Source: Streptomyces coelicoflavus
GTDB taxonomy: Bacteria > Actinomycetota > Actinomycetes > Streptomycetales > Streptomycetaceae
NCBI RefSeq assembly: GCF_003112555.1
Contig: NZ_BEWB01000004.1
Span: forward strand, 496,001 to 560,000
Length of the DNA stretch: 64,000 nucleotides
Direction of reading: 5' to 3'
Shown here: positions 24,726 to 32,488 of the stretch, piece after piece
How the letters are laid out: each line of letters opens with the position of its first letter
How positions within the stretch are numbered: position 1 is the stretch's first letter
Position numbers and translations under genes: made by a program
Notes under the pieces: generated by a model
The model's input: only the letters and a program-made list of their open reading frames with translations
The model's database searches: none
Told to the model about the DNA's origin: nothing

Positions 24726-26317
24726 ACGGTGACGTCCTCCGGGTGCGCGGGGCCGGCCGTGCCGCTCAGGGCGCGGCGGTCGACCTTTCCGCTGGTGGTG
24801 GTGGGCAGGGTGGTGAGCGGTACGACGCGGTCGGGCAGCATCCGCTTGGGCAGTACGCCGCGCAGCGCGGCCAGGACCTCGTGCTCGGTGGCATCCGTCT
24901 GCGCGTAGGCCCAGATCTCGACGGTGCGGGAGCCGTCCGGGCCGCGGGGGCCCTCCTTGGCGACGACGGCGGCGGTGCCCACCTGCTTCAGCTCCAGGAC
25001 GGCGTGTTCCACGTCCATCAGATCGATGCGGTGGCCGCGCCGCTTGACCTGGTGGTCGCGCCGGCCGCGCAGCAGCACCTGTCCGTCGGGCCGCATCCGG
25101 CCGAGGTCACCGCTGGCATAGGCGCGGCGGGCGACGCCGTCGCGGAAGACGGCGGTGACGGTGGGGTCTTCGGGCGCCCCGCCGCGCAGGTAGCCCTGGA
25201 AGACGACGGGGCCCGCGATGTGGATCTCGCCCTCACCGTCCGTGGGCCGGCCCTCGTCGTCGAGCACGTCGACGTGGACGCCGCCGATGCCCCGGCCGAT
25301 GGGCAGTTCCCGGCCGGCCGTCCAGTCGGCCGGCACCCGGTAGTAGGTGCAGGCGTTGGTCTCGGTGGGCCCGTACAGGTTGTAGAACGGCACCCCGTCG
25401 AACAACCTCAGGTACCGCTCGAGCAGTTCGGGGGCGAACGGCTCCCCGCCGAAGGCCGCGATCCTCAGGGTGGCCGGCGGGGCGTCCGCGACACCGCCCT
25501 GCTGGAGCATGGCGTGGTAGAGGGACGGCACGGCCATGAAGGCGGTGACGCGCTGTTCGGTCAGCCACGCGACGACGTCCCGCGGGAAGACCCGCAAGGG
25601 GTCCGGCATCAGGACCGTACAGGCTCCCGCGGCGGCGGCGCTGAACAGGTCGAAGGTGGTCAGGTCGAAAGTGAGGGCGGCCTGCGAGCCGATCCGGTCG
25701 TCCGGGGTGAGCCCGAACTCCCGCGCGGCCCACAGCGCGTAGTGCGCGACGTTCTCGTGCGAGAGCAGGACGCCCTTGGGCCAGCCGGTGCTGCCGGAGG
25801 TGAACAGGATGTAGCCGCCCTGGTCGGTCGGCGGAGGCAGTGGCGCCGGCCGCTCGTCGGGGCCGAGGCAACGCAGCAGGTGCAGGCCGTGGTCGAGGGC
25901 CTCCGCGGTGGCCGGCGCGTCGTCGCAGGGGCGGCCGTCGCGGGCGCGGGCGACGGCCCGGCGGGCCCCGGTCAGGGTGCGGTCGACGGTCAGCAGCGCC
26001 GACAGACCCGCGTTGCGGATCATCCGGGCGGTTCGCTCCGGTGGGTCCGCGGTGTCCAGCGGTGCGGCCACCGCGCCGGCCCGCAGCACCGCGTACAGGG
26101 CGACGACGGTGGCGGGGGACTTGGGCGCGTGGACGCCGATCCGGTCGCCGGGGGCGACGCCGGTGGCGGCCAGCCGGGCGGCCAGCGCGTCGACGGCCCG
26201 CTCCAGCCGGGCGTACGTCCAGCTCTCGCCGGCGCCCTCCAAAGCGGTGCGCCCGGGGTGGTCGCGTGCGGCGCGGGCCAGCAGGGCGTCGAGGCGGGGC
26301 GTGGTCGTCGCGGTCAC
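24722..26317 (-). CDS. Stand-alone amino-acid adenylation enzyme (AMP ligase)
   Basis: The 531-residue enzyme has the A-domain core motifs in order: A3 LFTSGSTGWPKGV (171-183), the A4 region LTFDLTTFDLFSA (216-228) with an Asp in the pocket position that usually binds an amino group, A5 YGPTE (315-319), the A7 region YASGDLGRM, A8 GRRDHQVKRRGHRIDLMDVE, and the A10 catalytic Lys511 (SGKVDRRAL). It should activate an amino acid with ATP and load the adjacent carrier protein. Beta-alanine (PanD is in the operon) and proline are candidates; the pocket code cannot be read reliably by eye. The GTG start overlaps the hydrolase stop. Confidence 0.9.
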   Translation of the reverse strand: MTATTTPRLDALLARAARDHPGRTALEGAGESWTYARLERAVDALAARLAATGVAPGDRIGVHAPKSPATVVALYAVLRAGAVAAPLDTADPPERTARMIRNAGLSALLTVDRTLTGARRAVARARDGRPCDDAPATAEALDHGLHLLRCLGPDERPAPLPPPTDQGGYILFTSGSTGWPKGVLLSHENVAHYALWAAREFGLTPDDRIGSQAALTFDLTTFDLFSAAAAGACTVLMPDPLRVFPRDVVAWLTEQRVTAFMAVPSLYHAMLQQGGVADAPPATLRIAAFGGEPFAPELLERYLRLFDGVPFYNLYGPTETNACTYYRVPADWTAGRELPIGRGIGGVHVDVLDDEGRPTDGEGEIHIAGPVVFQGYLRGGAPEDPTVTAVFRDGVARRAYASGDLGRMRPDGQVLLRGRRDHQVKRRGHRIDLMDVEHAVLELKQVGTAAVVAKEGPRGPDGSRTVEIWAYAQTDATEHEVLAALRGVLPKRMLPDRVVPLTTLPTTTSGKVDRRALSGTAGPAHPEDVTV

Positions 26318-27150
26318 CGGCCGGCTCCCGCGGACGGTATCCGATCGGTGTGCGCCGCGTGCGCCGCGTGTGCGGCGTGTGCGGCGTGTGCGGCGGAGGT
26401 GGCGGGTTCGGCGAGGAACCCGCGGACGGCGTCGACGACGAGTCCGGGCCGGACCAGATGGGGGTAGTGGTCGCAGCCTTCGGGGACCAGGCGTACGAAC
26501 GGGCCGTCCACCGCGCGTTCGACCGCGTCGACCTGGGCCAGGGTGCCGTACTCGTCCGCGTCGCCCTGGATCGCCAGCACCGGTGCGGTGACGTCGAGTT
26601 CGCCCTCGATGGACCAGTCGCGGAAGGCGGGCGAGAGCCAGACCCCGCTCCAGCGGTCGAACACCCCTCGGGGGTCGTCGTGCACCATGGCCAGCTTCCG
26701 GGCGAGCGGACCCGCCGCGTAGGAGGCGCGGGCGTTCTCGATGCCCCGGCGGTTCTCCTCCTCGAAGTACAGGTGCGGGCCCATCCCGACGACGGCCCGT
26801 ACCGGGTGCGCCGACGCGTGCAGCAGCGCCATGGAGGCGCCGTCGCTGTGGCCGACCAGGACGGGGCGGCGCATGCCCAGCGCGTCGAGCAGTTCCGGCA
26901 GCACCTCGTGGGCGTGCTCGTGCATGTAGCGGACGGTGCGGGGGAGCGGGTCGGGTCCGCTGCCGCCGTGGCCGTTGCGGGAGTAGACGAGGGCACGGCG
27001 TCCGGTGGCGGCGGCGAGCCGGGCGGGGAATCGTCCCCAGGCCGCGAGGCAGCCGAGTCCGCCGTGCAGAAAGACCAGGGGGGAGAGGTCGGGATCGCCG
27101 TCGATGACGACGTGTTCCAAGGGACCGTTGCGCATGGTGATGACCGGCAC
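26314..27150 (-). CDS. Alpha/beta hydrolase, first gene of the biosynthetic operon
   Basis: The 278-residue protein starts at GTG 27150 with an AAGGA site 7 bases upstream. It shows the oxyanion HGG segment, the nucleophile elbow GHSDGAS with Ser102, a C-terminal Asp in QGDADEYGT and the His in EGCDHYPH, so the triad is complete. It could hydrolyse a thioester and act as an off-loading enzyme, or open a ring or ester. The last 30 residues are a disordered tail with five Ala-Ala-His units coded by a 9-base tandem repeat. Its GTGA overlap with the ligase gene places it in the same operon. Confidence 0.85.
   Translation of the reverse strand: MPVITMRNGPLEHVVIDGDPDLSPLVFLHGGLGCLAAWGRFPARLAAATGRRALVYSRNGHGGSGPDPLPRTVRYMHEHAHEVLPELLDALGMRRPVLVGHSDGASMALLHASAHPVRAVVGMGPHLYFEEENRRGIENARASYAAGPLARKLAMVHDDPRGVFDRWSGVWLSPAFRDWSIEGELDVTAPVLAIQGDADEYGTLAQVDAVERAVDGPFVRLVPEGCDHYPHLVRPGLVVDAVRGFLAEPATSAAHAAHAAHAAHAAHTDRIPSAGAGR
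26350..26394 (-). repeat. 9-base tandem repeat coding (Ala-Ala-His)5
   Basis: Five in-frame 9-base units encode Ala-Ala-His repeats in the C-terminal tail of the alpha/beta hydrolase. Units differ only by synonymous changes. The number of units may vary among strains, and the His residues could bind metal. Confidence 0.7.
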
Positions 27151-27521
27151 AGCACAATCCTTCTCAGTGTTTACGGTGGCGGAGCGGGCATTCGGGCAGG
27201 GCGAACGGACGGCGCGCCGTGCCGGTATCCGGTGACGCGGCCGAGGCCCCGGCAATGCGCCGGGAAGCCGAACGGAAATAGTTGAGGGAATAACCATCGG
27301 GGGTGGGCGGACATCGCGTCCGCGGGACGGCCGGAAGCCGGCGCCTTTGCTCGCCCTTTGGTCGATCTTTGCGCCATGTCGATTGACGGTGCACGTCAAT
27401 ATCGCTGCACAGTAACCCCGTTGCCGTCGAGCGCACGGTCCGCCCGGCGGCACCACGAAGACTAGACGCCGCGCAAGGTGTGGGAGAAATGACGTTACCG
27501 AACCACCTATACGCTCAACGA
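27151..27521. promoter_or_regulatory. Divergent control region of the operon and LysR gene 1
   Basis: These 371 bases hold no gene. They separate the ten-gene minus-strand operon from the plus-strand LysR gene and are less GC-rich than the genes around. The main visible element is a perfect inverted repeat at 27382-27400. An A/T-richer stretch near 27275-27295 could belong to a promoter for the minus-strand operon. Both promoters are expected here; I cannot fix their -10 boxes. Confidence 0.6.
27382..27400. promoter_or_regulatory. LysR-type operator candidate
   Basis: ATTGACG-GTGCA-CGTCAAT is a perfect 7-base inverted repeat with a 5-base spacer, lying 122 bases upstream of the LysR start. 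Dyads of this size between a LysR gene and its divergent target are the usual regulator binding sites. The TTGACG half also resembles a -35 box. Confidence 0.5.
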
Positions 27522-28379
27522 ATGAATGTCGAACTGCGTCACCTCCGTTGCTTCCTGGCCGTTGCCGAGGAGGGGGGTTTCACGGCCGCCGCACACCGGC
27601 TGCATCTCGCCCAGCCGACCCTGACGCGCAATATCAGGACACTTGAGGAGTCTTTGGGCGTGCGGCTTTTCGAGCGCACCACCCGCAGAACGGAACTCAC
27701 CGGCAAAGGAGAGGCCCTGCGGGAAGCCGTCGTCCCGCTTCTGCGCCAACTCGACTGCGCGCTGACCGACCTGCGCAACGGGGACACACTGCGCGTCGGG
27801 TTCAGCTGGGGACTGCCCGAGGGCCTGTCGCGGCTCGCCGCCCGGTTCACGGAGGCGACCGGCACCGGGGTCGAGTTCATCCGCTGCGACACCCCCCGGG
27901 CCGGACTCGACACCGGCCGGGCGGACGTGGCCCTGCTGCGCAGCGCGCCGCTGCCGAAGGGGCTGCGGGGTGTCCTCCTCTACGAGGAGCCGCGCAGTGC
28001 GGCCGTCCCCGCCGGCTGGAAGCTGGCCGAGCGCAGCGAACTCGACTGGGCGGAGCTGGCCGGGCTGCCGCTGATCGTCAACATCGTCAGCGGCACCACC
28101 TTTCCCGACATGTGGCCGGCCGGCAGCCGGCCCGTGGTCGGCTCCGAGTGCCGCAACTTCGACGAATGGCTGGAGCAGGTCGCCGTGGGCCTCGGCGTGG
28201 GCACCGCACCCGTCTCCGCCGCCCGCCGCTACACGCACCCCTCGGTGCGCATCATGCCGCTGACCGGCGCACCCACCGTGCCCGCCTACCTCACCTATCC
28301 CTCGCACGGTGCCCACCCCCAGGCCGCCCGCTTCACCGACCACGCCTGGCGCGCCGCCGAGGAGTTGCAGCCCGCCTGA
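27522..28379 (+). CDS. LysR-family regulator 1
   Basis: The protein has about 285 residues from ATG 27522, where it starts MNVELRHLRCFLAVAEEGG, the normal LysR N-terminus. Earlier in-frame starts at 27480 or 27489 are possible and would add 11-14 residues. The winged HTH covers residues 1-60 (HRLHLAQPTLTRNIRTLEESLGVRLFERTTRRTELT). The effector domain starts near residue 90 (LRVGFSWGLPEGLSRLAARF). It is divergent from the ten-gene operon and upstream of the tautomerase and exporter genes, so it probably controls both. A hairpin terminator follows. Confidence 0.9.
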   Translation: MNVELRHLRCFLAVAEEGGFTAAAHRLHLAQPTLTRNIRTLEESLGVRLFERTTRRTELTGKGEALREAVVPLLRQLDCALTDLRNGDTLRVGFSWGLPEGLSRLAARFTEATGTGVEFIRCDTPRAGLDTGRADVALLRSAPLPKGLRGVLLYEEPRSAAVPAGWKLAERSELDWAELAGLPLIVNIVSGTTFPDMWPAGSRPVVGSECRNFDEWLEQVAVGLGVGTAPVSAARRYTHPSVRIMPLTGAPTVPAYLTYPSHGAHPQAARFTDHAWRAAEELQPA

Positions 28380-28395
28380 CCGGCGGCCGGGACAC

Positions 28396-28415
28396 GGGGC
28401 CGCGTCCGCGGCCCC
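28396..28415 (+). terminator. Hairpin after LysR gene 1
   Basis: GGGGCCGCG-TC-CGCGGCCCC is a perfect 9-base-pair stem starting 16 bases after the LysR stop codon. There is no T-run, which is normal for Streptomyces terminators. Confidence 0.6.
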
Positions 28416-28428
28416 CGAGCGGCGTCTC

Positions 28429-28443
28429 ATCACGATTCGTGAT
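28429..28443. promoter_or_regulatory. T-N11-A palindrome, LysR-site candidate
   Basis: ATCACGA-T-TCGTGAT is a perfect 15-base palindrome that contains the T-N11-A core typical of LysR-family binding sites. It is placed between LysR gene 1 and the tautomerase-MFS pair, 134 bases upstream of the tautomerase start. Confidence 0.55.
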
Positions 28444-28576
28444 CGTGGCCAGAGCGGACTGCGTCTTGGACGGCCCCACGCCCGGTGCTGGACTTGGACC
28501 ACAGCGACACCCCGGCCCACGGCGCCGGGGCGTAAGCCGTTGTGTCCGCAGTCCAGAACGAACCCCGGAGCACGTC

Positions 28577-28774
28577 ATGCCCCTGATCCACGTGCAGCAG
28601 ACCCCCGGCAAGACCGCCGAGCAGAAGAGCGAGCTGGTGCGCGCCCTGACCGACGCCTATGTGAACGCCACCGGCAGCAAGCCGGAGAGCGTGTGGGTGA
28701 CCGTGCAGGAGATCGCCACCGACAGCTGGTCGATCGGCGGGGACACCCTCGCCGCCCGCGCCGCCAGGAGCTGA
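28577..28774 (+). CDS. 4-oxalocrotonate-tautomerase-family small protein
   Basis: This 65-residue protein starts MPLIHVQQTPGKTAEQK after a GGAG site. It fits the tautomerase superfamily: Pro follows the initiator Met and would become the catalytic N-terminal Pro1, and the IGG turn near the C-terminus is present. By alignment from memory with 4-oxalocrotonate tautomerase, Arg11 is Lys, Arg39 is Trp (SVWVTVQE) and Phe50 is Trp (SWSIGG), so the substrate is unlikely to be the usual dicarboxylate. It is followed by an MFS exporter gene after 82 bases, and a LysR-type palindrome lies upstream. Confidence 0.85.
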   Translation: MPLIHVQQTPGKTAEQKSELVRALTDAYVNATGSKPESVWVTVQEIATDSWSIGGDTLAARAARS

Positions 28775-28856
28775 CGGCCCGCAGCCGCCGTTCCCGCCGG
28801 GAACCCGTCCCCCTCGTTCCCGCCGGGGACGGCATCCCCCTTCGCAGAGAGTCGCC

Positions 28857-30188
28857 ATGAGAACCGCATCGACACCGGTACCGAGACCCGCGCGGACGTC
28901 CTACGGGCTGCTGCTGGCCGTGCTGTGCTCGCTGAACGCCGGTGGTCTGTTCGCCTCCGACATCAACCTGCCGGGCGTGCCCGACACCGCGCAGGCCTTC
29001 GGTGCCCAGGTCGCGTCCGTGCAGTGGACGTTCAGCGCGTTCATGATCGGCATTGCCGTCTCGCAGGCGGTCTACGGTCCGATCTCGGACGCGTACGGGC
29101 GTAAACCCGTCATCGTCTTCGGGCTCGGCCTGTTCGTCGCCGCCTCCCTGGTCTGCGCGGCGGCCCCCACCATCGAGGTCTTCGGGGCGGGGCGCCTGCT
29201 CCAGGCGCTCGGCGCCGGGTCCGGCATGGTGCTCGGACGGGCCGTGATCAGCGACCTGTACGAGGAGAAGGACGCGGCGAGGACCTTCGCCACGGTCATG
29301 CCGATCGTGGGTGTCTCCCCGTCCGTCGCGCCGTTGATCGGCGGCTATCTGACCTCGTACGTCTCCTGGCGGGCCCCGTTCGCGGTGACCGCGCTGATCG
29401 GGCTGGCGACGCTGGTCGTCATGGTCGCGCGCATCCCGGAGAGCCTGCCGCCGCAGCGGCGCAGCAAGCACCTGGCGGCCACGCTCAAGGGCTACCCCGG
29501 CCTGCTGACCCGCCCGCTGTTCTGGGCCTACACCGTCAACCTCGCGGTCGCCTACGGCGGTTACTTCGGCTACCTGGCCGCCTCGCCGCTGGTCTTCCAG
29601 AAGATGGGCCTGGCGACCGAGACGACCAGTTACTGCTACATCACCGTCTCGGTCGCCTACGTGGCGGGGAACCTGACCTCGCGCTCCCTGGTCCGCAGGC
29701 GTCGCATCGACGAACTGCTGTGGGTCGGTCACGGGTTCTTCCTGGCCGGCGCGCTGCTGATGCTCGGGCTGGGACTGAGCGGTGCGGGCGGGCGGTGGGG
29801 CCTGCTGGTGCTGGTCTTCATGCCGGTGATGACCTTCGGCAACGGCTTCCTGCTGCCGCTGTCGATGAGCGCCGGGGTGACGGCCTTCCGTACGACGGCC
29901 GGCTCGGCGTCCGGGCTGATGGGCGCGCTGCAACTGCTCGGCGCCTCGCTCGGCATCTACCTGACCAGCAGGCTGCCCGCCGGTGACCTCCTCGCGCTGG
30001 GCTGGTTCGTGCTGGCCGCGTCGATGGTGGGCGTCGTCCTGTTCGCCCTCTTCCTGTGGCTCGCGGCCCGGCGACGCGCGACCGGGAGCCCCCGGTCCGA
30101 CGATGCCGCGACCGTGGTGACCGCCGCGACCGCCGCGACCGACTCGGGCGAGCGTCCCAAGGAGGTTCAGGAGGCCGTCGCCGAGTAA
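28857..30188 (+). CDS. MFS exporter, Bcr/CflA drug-resistance type
   Basis: The 443-residue protein has 12 hydrophobic segments and the DHA1 signatures of the Bcr/CflA group: ASDINLPGVPDTAQAFG at the first periplasmic loop, YGPISDAYGRKPVIVFG (motif A), ALGAGSGMVLGRAVISDLYE, and SAGVTAFRTTAGSASGLMGALQ near the end. It should export a small molecule by proton antiport. Placed in the middle of the biosynthetic locus, it is the likely exporter of, or resistance factor to, its product. The last 40 residues are a Thr/Ala-rich cytoplasmic tail. Confidence 0.9.
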   Translation: MRTASTPVPRPARTSYGLLLAVLCSLNAGGLFASDINLPGVPDTAQAFGAQVASVQWTFSAFMIGIAVSQAVYGPISDAYGRKPVIVFGLGLFVAASLVCAAAPTIEVFGAGRLLQALGAGSGMVLGRAVISDLYEEKDAARTFATVMPIVGVSPSVAPLIGGYLTSYVSWRAPFAVTALIGLATLVVMVARIPESLPPQRRSKHLAATLKGYPGLLTRPLFWAYTVNLAVAYGGYFGYLAASPLVFQKMGLATETTSYCYITVSVAYVAGNLTSRSLVRRRRIDELLWVGHGFFLAGALLMLGLGLSGAGGRWGLLVLVFMPVMTFGNGFLLPLSMSAGVTAFRTTAGSASGLMGALQLLGASLGIYLTSRLPAGDLLALGWFVLAASMVGVVLFALFLWLAARRRATGSPRSDDAATVVTAATAATDSGERPKEVQEAVAE

Positions 30189-30273
30189 AAGGACCGGACC
30201 GGTTCCGTCGCGGCATCGGCGAAATCCTCACCGAACCGCCACCCGAAGAACCCGTCGTGTCGCTGCCCGCCGT

Positions 30274-30302
30274 GAGCGGCCCTCCCCCGGGAGGTGCCGC
30301 TC
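30274..30302 (+). terminator. Hairpin between MFS gene and LysR gene 2
   Basis: GAGCGGC and GCCGCTC flank an inner CCTCC/GGAGG pair, giving a long interrupted stem 86 bases after the MFS stop. A second small hairpin, GCGAGG-ATTTC-CCTCGC, follows at about 30310-30326. No T-run is present. Confidence 0.4.
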
Positions 30303-30393
30303 CGCGGTATGCGAGGATTTCCCTCGCGGCGCCCCCACCCGCCTGTGTTCGGCATATTCCGTAAAGGGGTCGCCGGCCGCAGAGGGGGACACC

Positions 30394-31305
30394 GTGGAAC
30401 TGCGTCAGATTCAATACTTCGTCGCGGTCGCCGAAGACCTGCATTTCGGCCGCGCGGCCGAACGCCTGCATATCGGTCAGCCCGCGGTCAGCCAGCAGGT
30501 GCGCCGCCTGGAGCGCGAGCTGAGCGCCGAACTCTTCGACCGTTCGGGCCGCACCGTCACCCTCACGCCCGCCGGCCGGGCACTGCTGCCCGAGGGCCGT
30601 GAGGTGCTCAGGGCGATGGACTCCTTCGCCGCGACGGCCCGGCGGCTGGCCGCCCAGGGCGACGCCACCTTCCGCGTCGGCATCAGCTCCGCCCTCGGGC
30701 AGCGGCTCGACGACTTCCTGGACGCGCTGCCCGACCGGGGCGCCGGGACCCGCTTCGAGTTCCAGACCCTGGACGCCCACACCCGGCTGGAAGAGGTGCG
30801 TGCCGGACGCCTCGACGCGGCCTTCGTCCGCGGCCTCGAAAGCGCTCCTGGCCTGCTGCTTCTCAGCCTCTGGCAGGACCCGCTCGTGGTGGCGCTGCCC
30901 GCCGCGCACGAGTTGGCCGGCCGGGACCGGCTGCGCCTGGCCGACTTGGCCCGCCTGCCGCTGCGCATCGCCCCCCGCGCCGAGAACCCCGTGCTCTTCG
31001 ACACGGTGGTCCTCGCCTGCCGCAAGGCGGGTTTCGAGCCCGCCCTCGGCCCGCCCTCGACCGGTCTTCAGGAGACCCTCGCCGAGATCGGCGCGGGGGC
31101 GGGCGGCTGGATTCCGATGTACCCGGCGGCGGCCGGCACCGTCTCCTCGCGCCGCGTCGCGGTGCTGCCCCTCGACGGCGAGCCCGTCGCCATTCGCATG
31201 TCCCTGGCCCTGCGGGCGGACGCGGATCCCGAACGGCTGAAACTGCTGACCGAAACCAGTGCACGCGTGCATGGGAAGTCCGCGGGTAAAGAGACCTCCG
31301 TCTGA
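30394..31305 (+). CDS. LysR-family regulator 2
   Basis: The 303-residue protein starts at GTG 30394: MELRQIQYFVAVAEDLHFGRAAERLHIGQPAVSQQVRRLERELSAELF is the N-terminal winged HTH in its usual form, shown here only as a description of residues 1-49. The effector domain follows from about residue 88 (FRVGISSALGQRLDDFLDAL). It is codirectional with the five-gene operon that begins at 31556, and a large inverted repeat lies in between, so that operon is the likely target. The C-terminal 10 residues are Lys/Ser rich. Confidence 0.9.
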   Translation: MELRQIQYFVAVAEDLHFGRAAERLHIGQPAVSQQVRRLERELSAELFDRSGRTVTLTPAGRALLPEGREVLRAMDSFAATARRLAAQGDATFRVGISSALGQRLDDFLDALPDRGAGTRFEFQTLDAHTRLEEVRAGRLDAAFVRGLESAPGLLLLSLWQDPLVVALPAAHELAGRDRLRLADLARLPLRIAPRAENPVLFDTVVLACRKAGFEPALGPPSTGLQETLAEIGAGAGGWIPMYPAAAGTVSSRRVAVLPLDGEPVAIRMSLALRADADPERLKLLTETSARVHGKSAGKETSV

Positions 31306-31360
31306 TTCTTTACCCGGGCATTAAGGTCGCGCTCGCATCGTGGGATAGCGTGTCCCGTGT

Positions 31361-31408
31361 CGAAGAACTTCCTTCAGTGCAACGCTGGTTGAATATCGAA
31401 GTTCTTCG
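31361..31408. promoter_or_regulatory. Long inverted repeat, operator candidate for the plus-strand operon
   Basis: CGAAGAACTTC (31361-31371) is repeated exactly as its reverse complement GAAGTTCTTCG (31398-31408), 26 bases apart. Each arm contains the near-symmetric core GAAG-N2-CTTC. The region lies between LysR gene 2 and the aldolase gene. The right arm falls inside the spacer of the promoter proposed at 31389-31417. Confidence 0.55.
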
Positions 31409-31417
31409 CGGTTTATC
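31389..31417 (+). promoter_or_regulatory. Possible promoter of the five-gene operon
   Basis: TTGAAT (31389-31394), a 17-base spacer and TTTATC (31412-31417) resemble a sigma-70-type promoter, about 140 bases upstream of the first start codon. It overlaps the right arm of the inverted repeat, consistent with regulation there. The match to consensus is only fair. Confidence 0.35.
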
Positions 31418-31555
31418 AACGGGGTGATGCGGAGCGGGTCCATCGGGACCCCCCGCAACAGAATGAACGGTTTCCCAATTCTTTGTCGGCCCGTGCGGAA
31501 AGCCGCGCGGGCCGTCGCCCCGCCTGTTGCATGCGCCATTCATGGAGGGGTAGAA

Positions 31556-32488
31556 ATGGTCATCAATCTTGATGTGACGTTGCGCGACGGCGGCTACCGC
31601 AACAACTTCGACTTCCCGCTCGACTACGCACGCCACCACGTCCGGGAGAGCGTCGCGGCCGGCATCGAGTGGATCGAGATCGGCTACCGCAACGGCTCGT
31701 TCAAGCCGCGGCCGGGCATCGGCCGGACCGGACTGGGCGCGGACGACTACATACGCGCCCTCGCCGAGGTCGTCCCGCCGGAGCACCTGTGCATGATCGT
31801 GCACCCGAAGAACATCACCGAGGACGACCTGCCACGCATGTACGAGGCGGGCGCGCGCATGGTGCGCTTCTGCCTGCCCTCCGGTACGCCCGAGGCCGGA
31901 CTCGCCCTGCTCGCCCGGGCCGTGGACCTCGGGTTCACCACCACCGTCAACATCACCCGCGTCAGCCAGCTCGACGGCCGCCGCCTGGCCGAACTGGCGG
32001 CCATGTCGGGCGACTCGGGCGCCGACGTCGTCTACCTGGCCGACTCCAACGGCAGCATGCTGCCGCGCGAGGTCTCCCGGCTGGTGACCCTGGTCCGTTC
32101 GGTGACCGACGCGGCTATCGGCCTGCACGCCCACAACAACCTCGGACTGGCCCTGGCCAACGCCATCGCCGCCGTGGAAGCGGGGGCGACGTGGATCGAC
32201 TCCTCCGTCCTGGGCATGGGCAAGGGGCCGGGCAACCTCGTCACCGAACAGTGGCTGGCCTACCTCGGCCGGGGCGGGCGCACCGAGGGCCACGACCTGG
32301 GCCGGATCCTCGCCCTCGCCCACCGCATGGAGGGCGAGTTCGCGGAAGCCGCACCCTCCCTGCCCCTGCCCGACCTGGTCCTGGGCCACTTCGACCTGTC
32401 CGTCGAGGAGCGCGCCAAGCTCCCCCAGGGCCGTATCTCGGACGCCTTCTCGGCGGCCCGCGAACTCACCGCCACCGGCGCCCGGTGA
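31556..32488 (+). CDS. DRE-TIM metallolyase (HMG-lyase-like aldolase or synthase)
   Basis: The 310-residue protein starts MVINLDVTLRDGGYRNNFDF after a perfect GGAGGGG ribosome site. LDVTLRDGG carries the Arg10-Asp11 pair of the DRE-TIM superfamily (isopropylmalate synthases, HMG-CoA lyase, 4-hydroxy-2-oxovalerate aldolase). HAHNNLGLA gives the metal ligands His191 and His193. It lacks the C-terminal regulatory domain of LeuA. The RDGGYRNNF form is closer to aldolases of the 4-hydroxy-2-oxovalerate type than to LeuA; this is by memory of families. It may form or split a C-C bond next to a 2-oxo acid. First of five overlapping genes. Confidence 0.83.
   Translation: MVINLDVTLRDGGYRNNFDFPLDYARHHVRESVAAGIEWIEIGYRNGSFKPRPGIGRTGLGADDYIRALAEVVPPEHLCMIVHPKNITEDDLPRMYEAGARMVRFCLPSGTPEAGLALLARAVDLGFTTTVNITRVSQLDGRRLAELAAMSGDSGADVVYLADSNGSMLPREVSRLVTLVRSVTDAAIGLHAHNNLGLALANAIAAVEAGATWIDSSVLGMGKGPGNLVTEQWLAYLGRGGRTEGHDLGRILALAHRMEGEFAEAAPSLPLPDLVLGHFDLSVEERAKLPQGRISDAFSAARELTATGAR

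Noticed and set aside
28577..30188. Prodigiosin or pyrrole antibiotic cluster suggested by the A-PCP-dehydrogenase triad
   Set aside because: No PKS, condensing enzyme or halogenase is present and the surrounding genes (PanD, RraA-like, fusion dehydrogenase) do not belong to those pathways.
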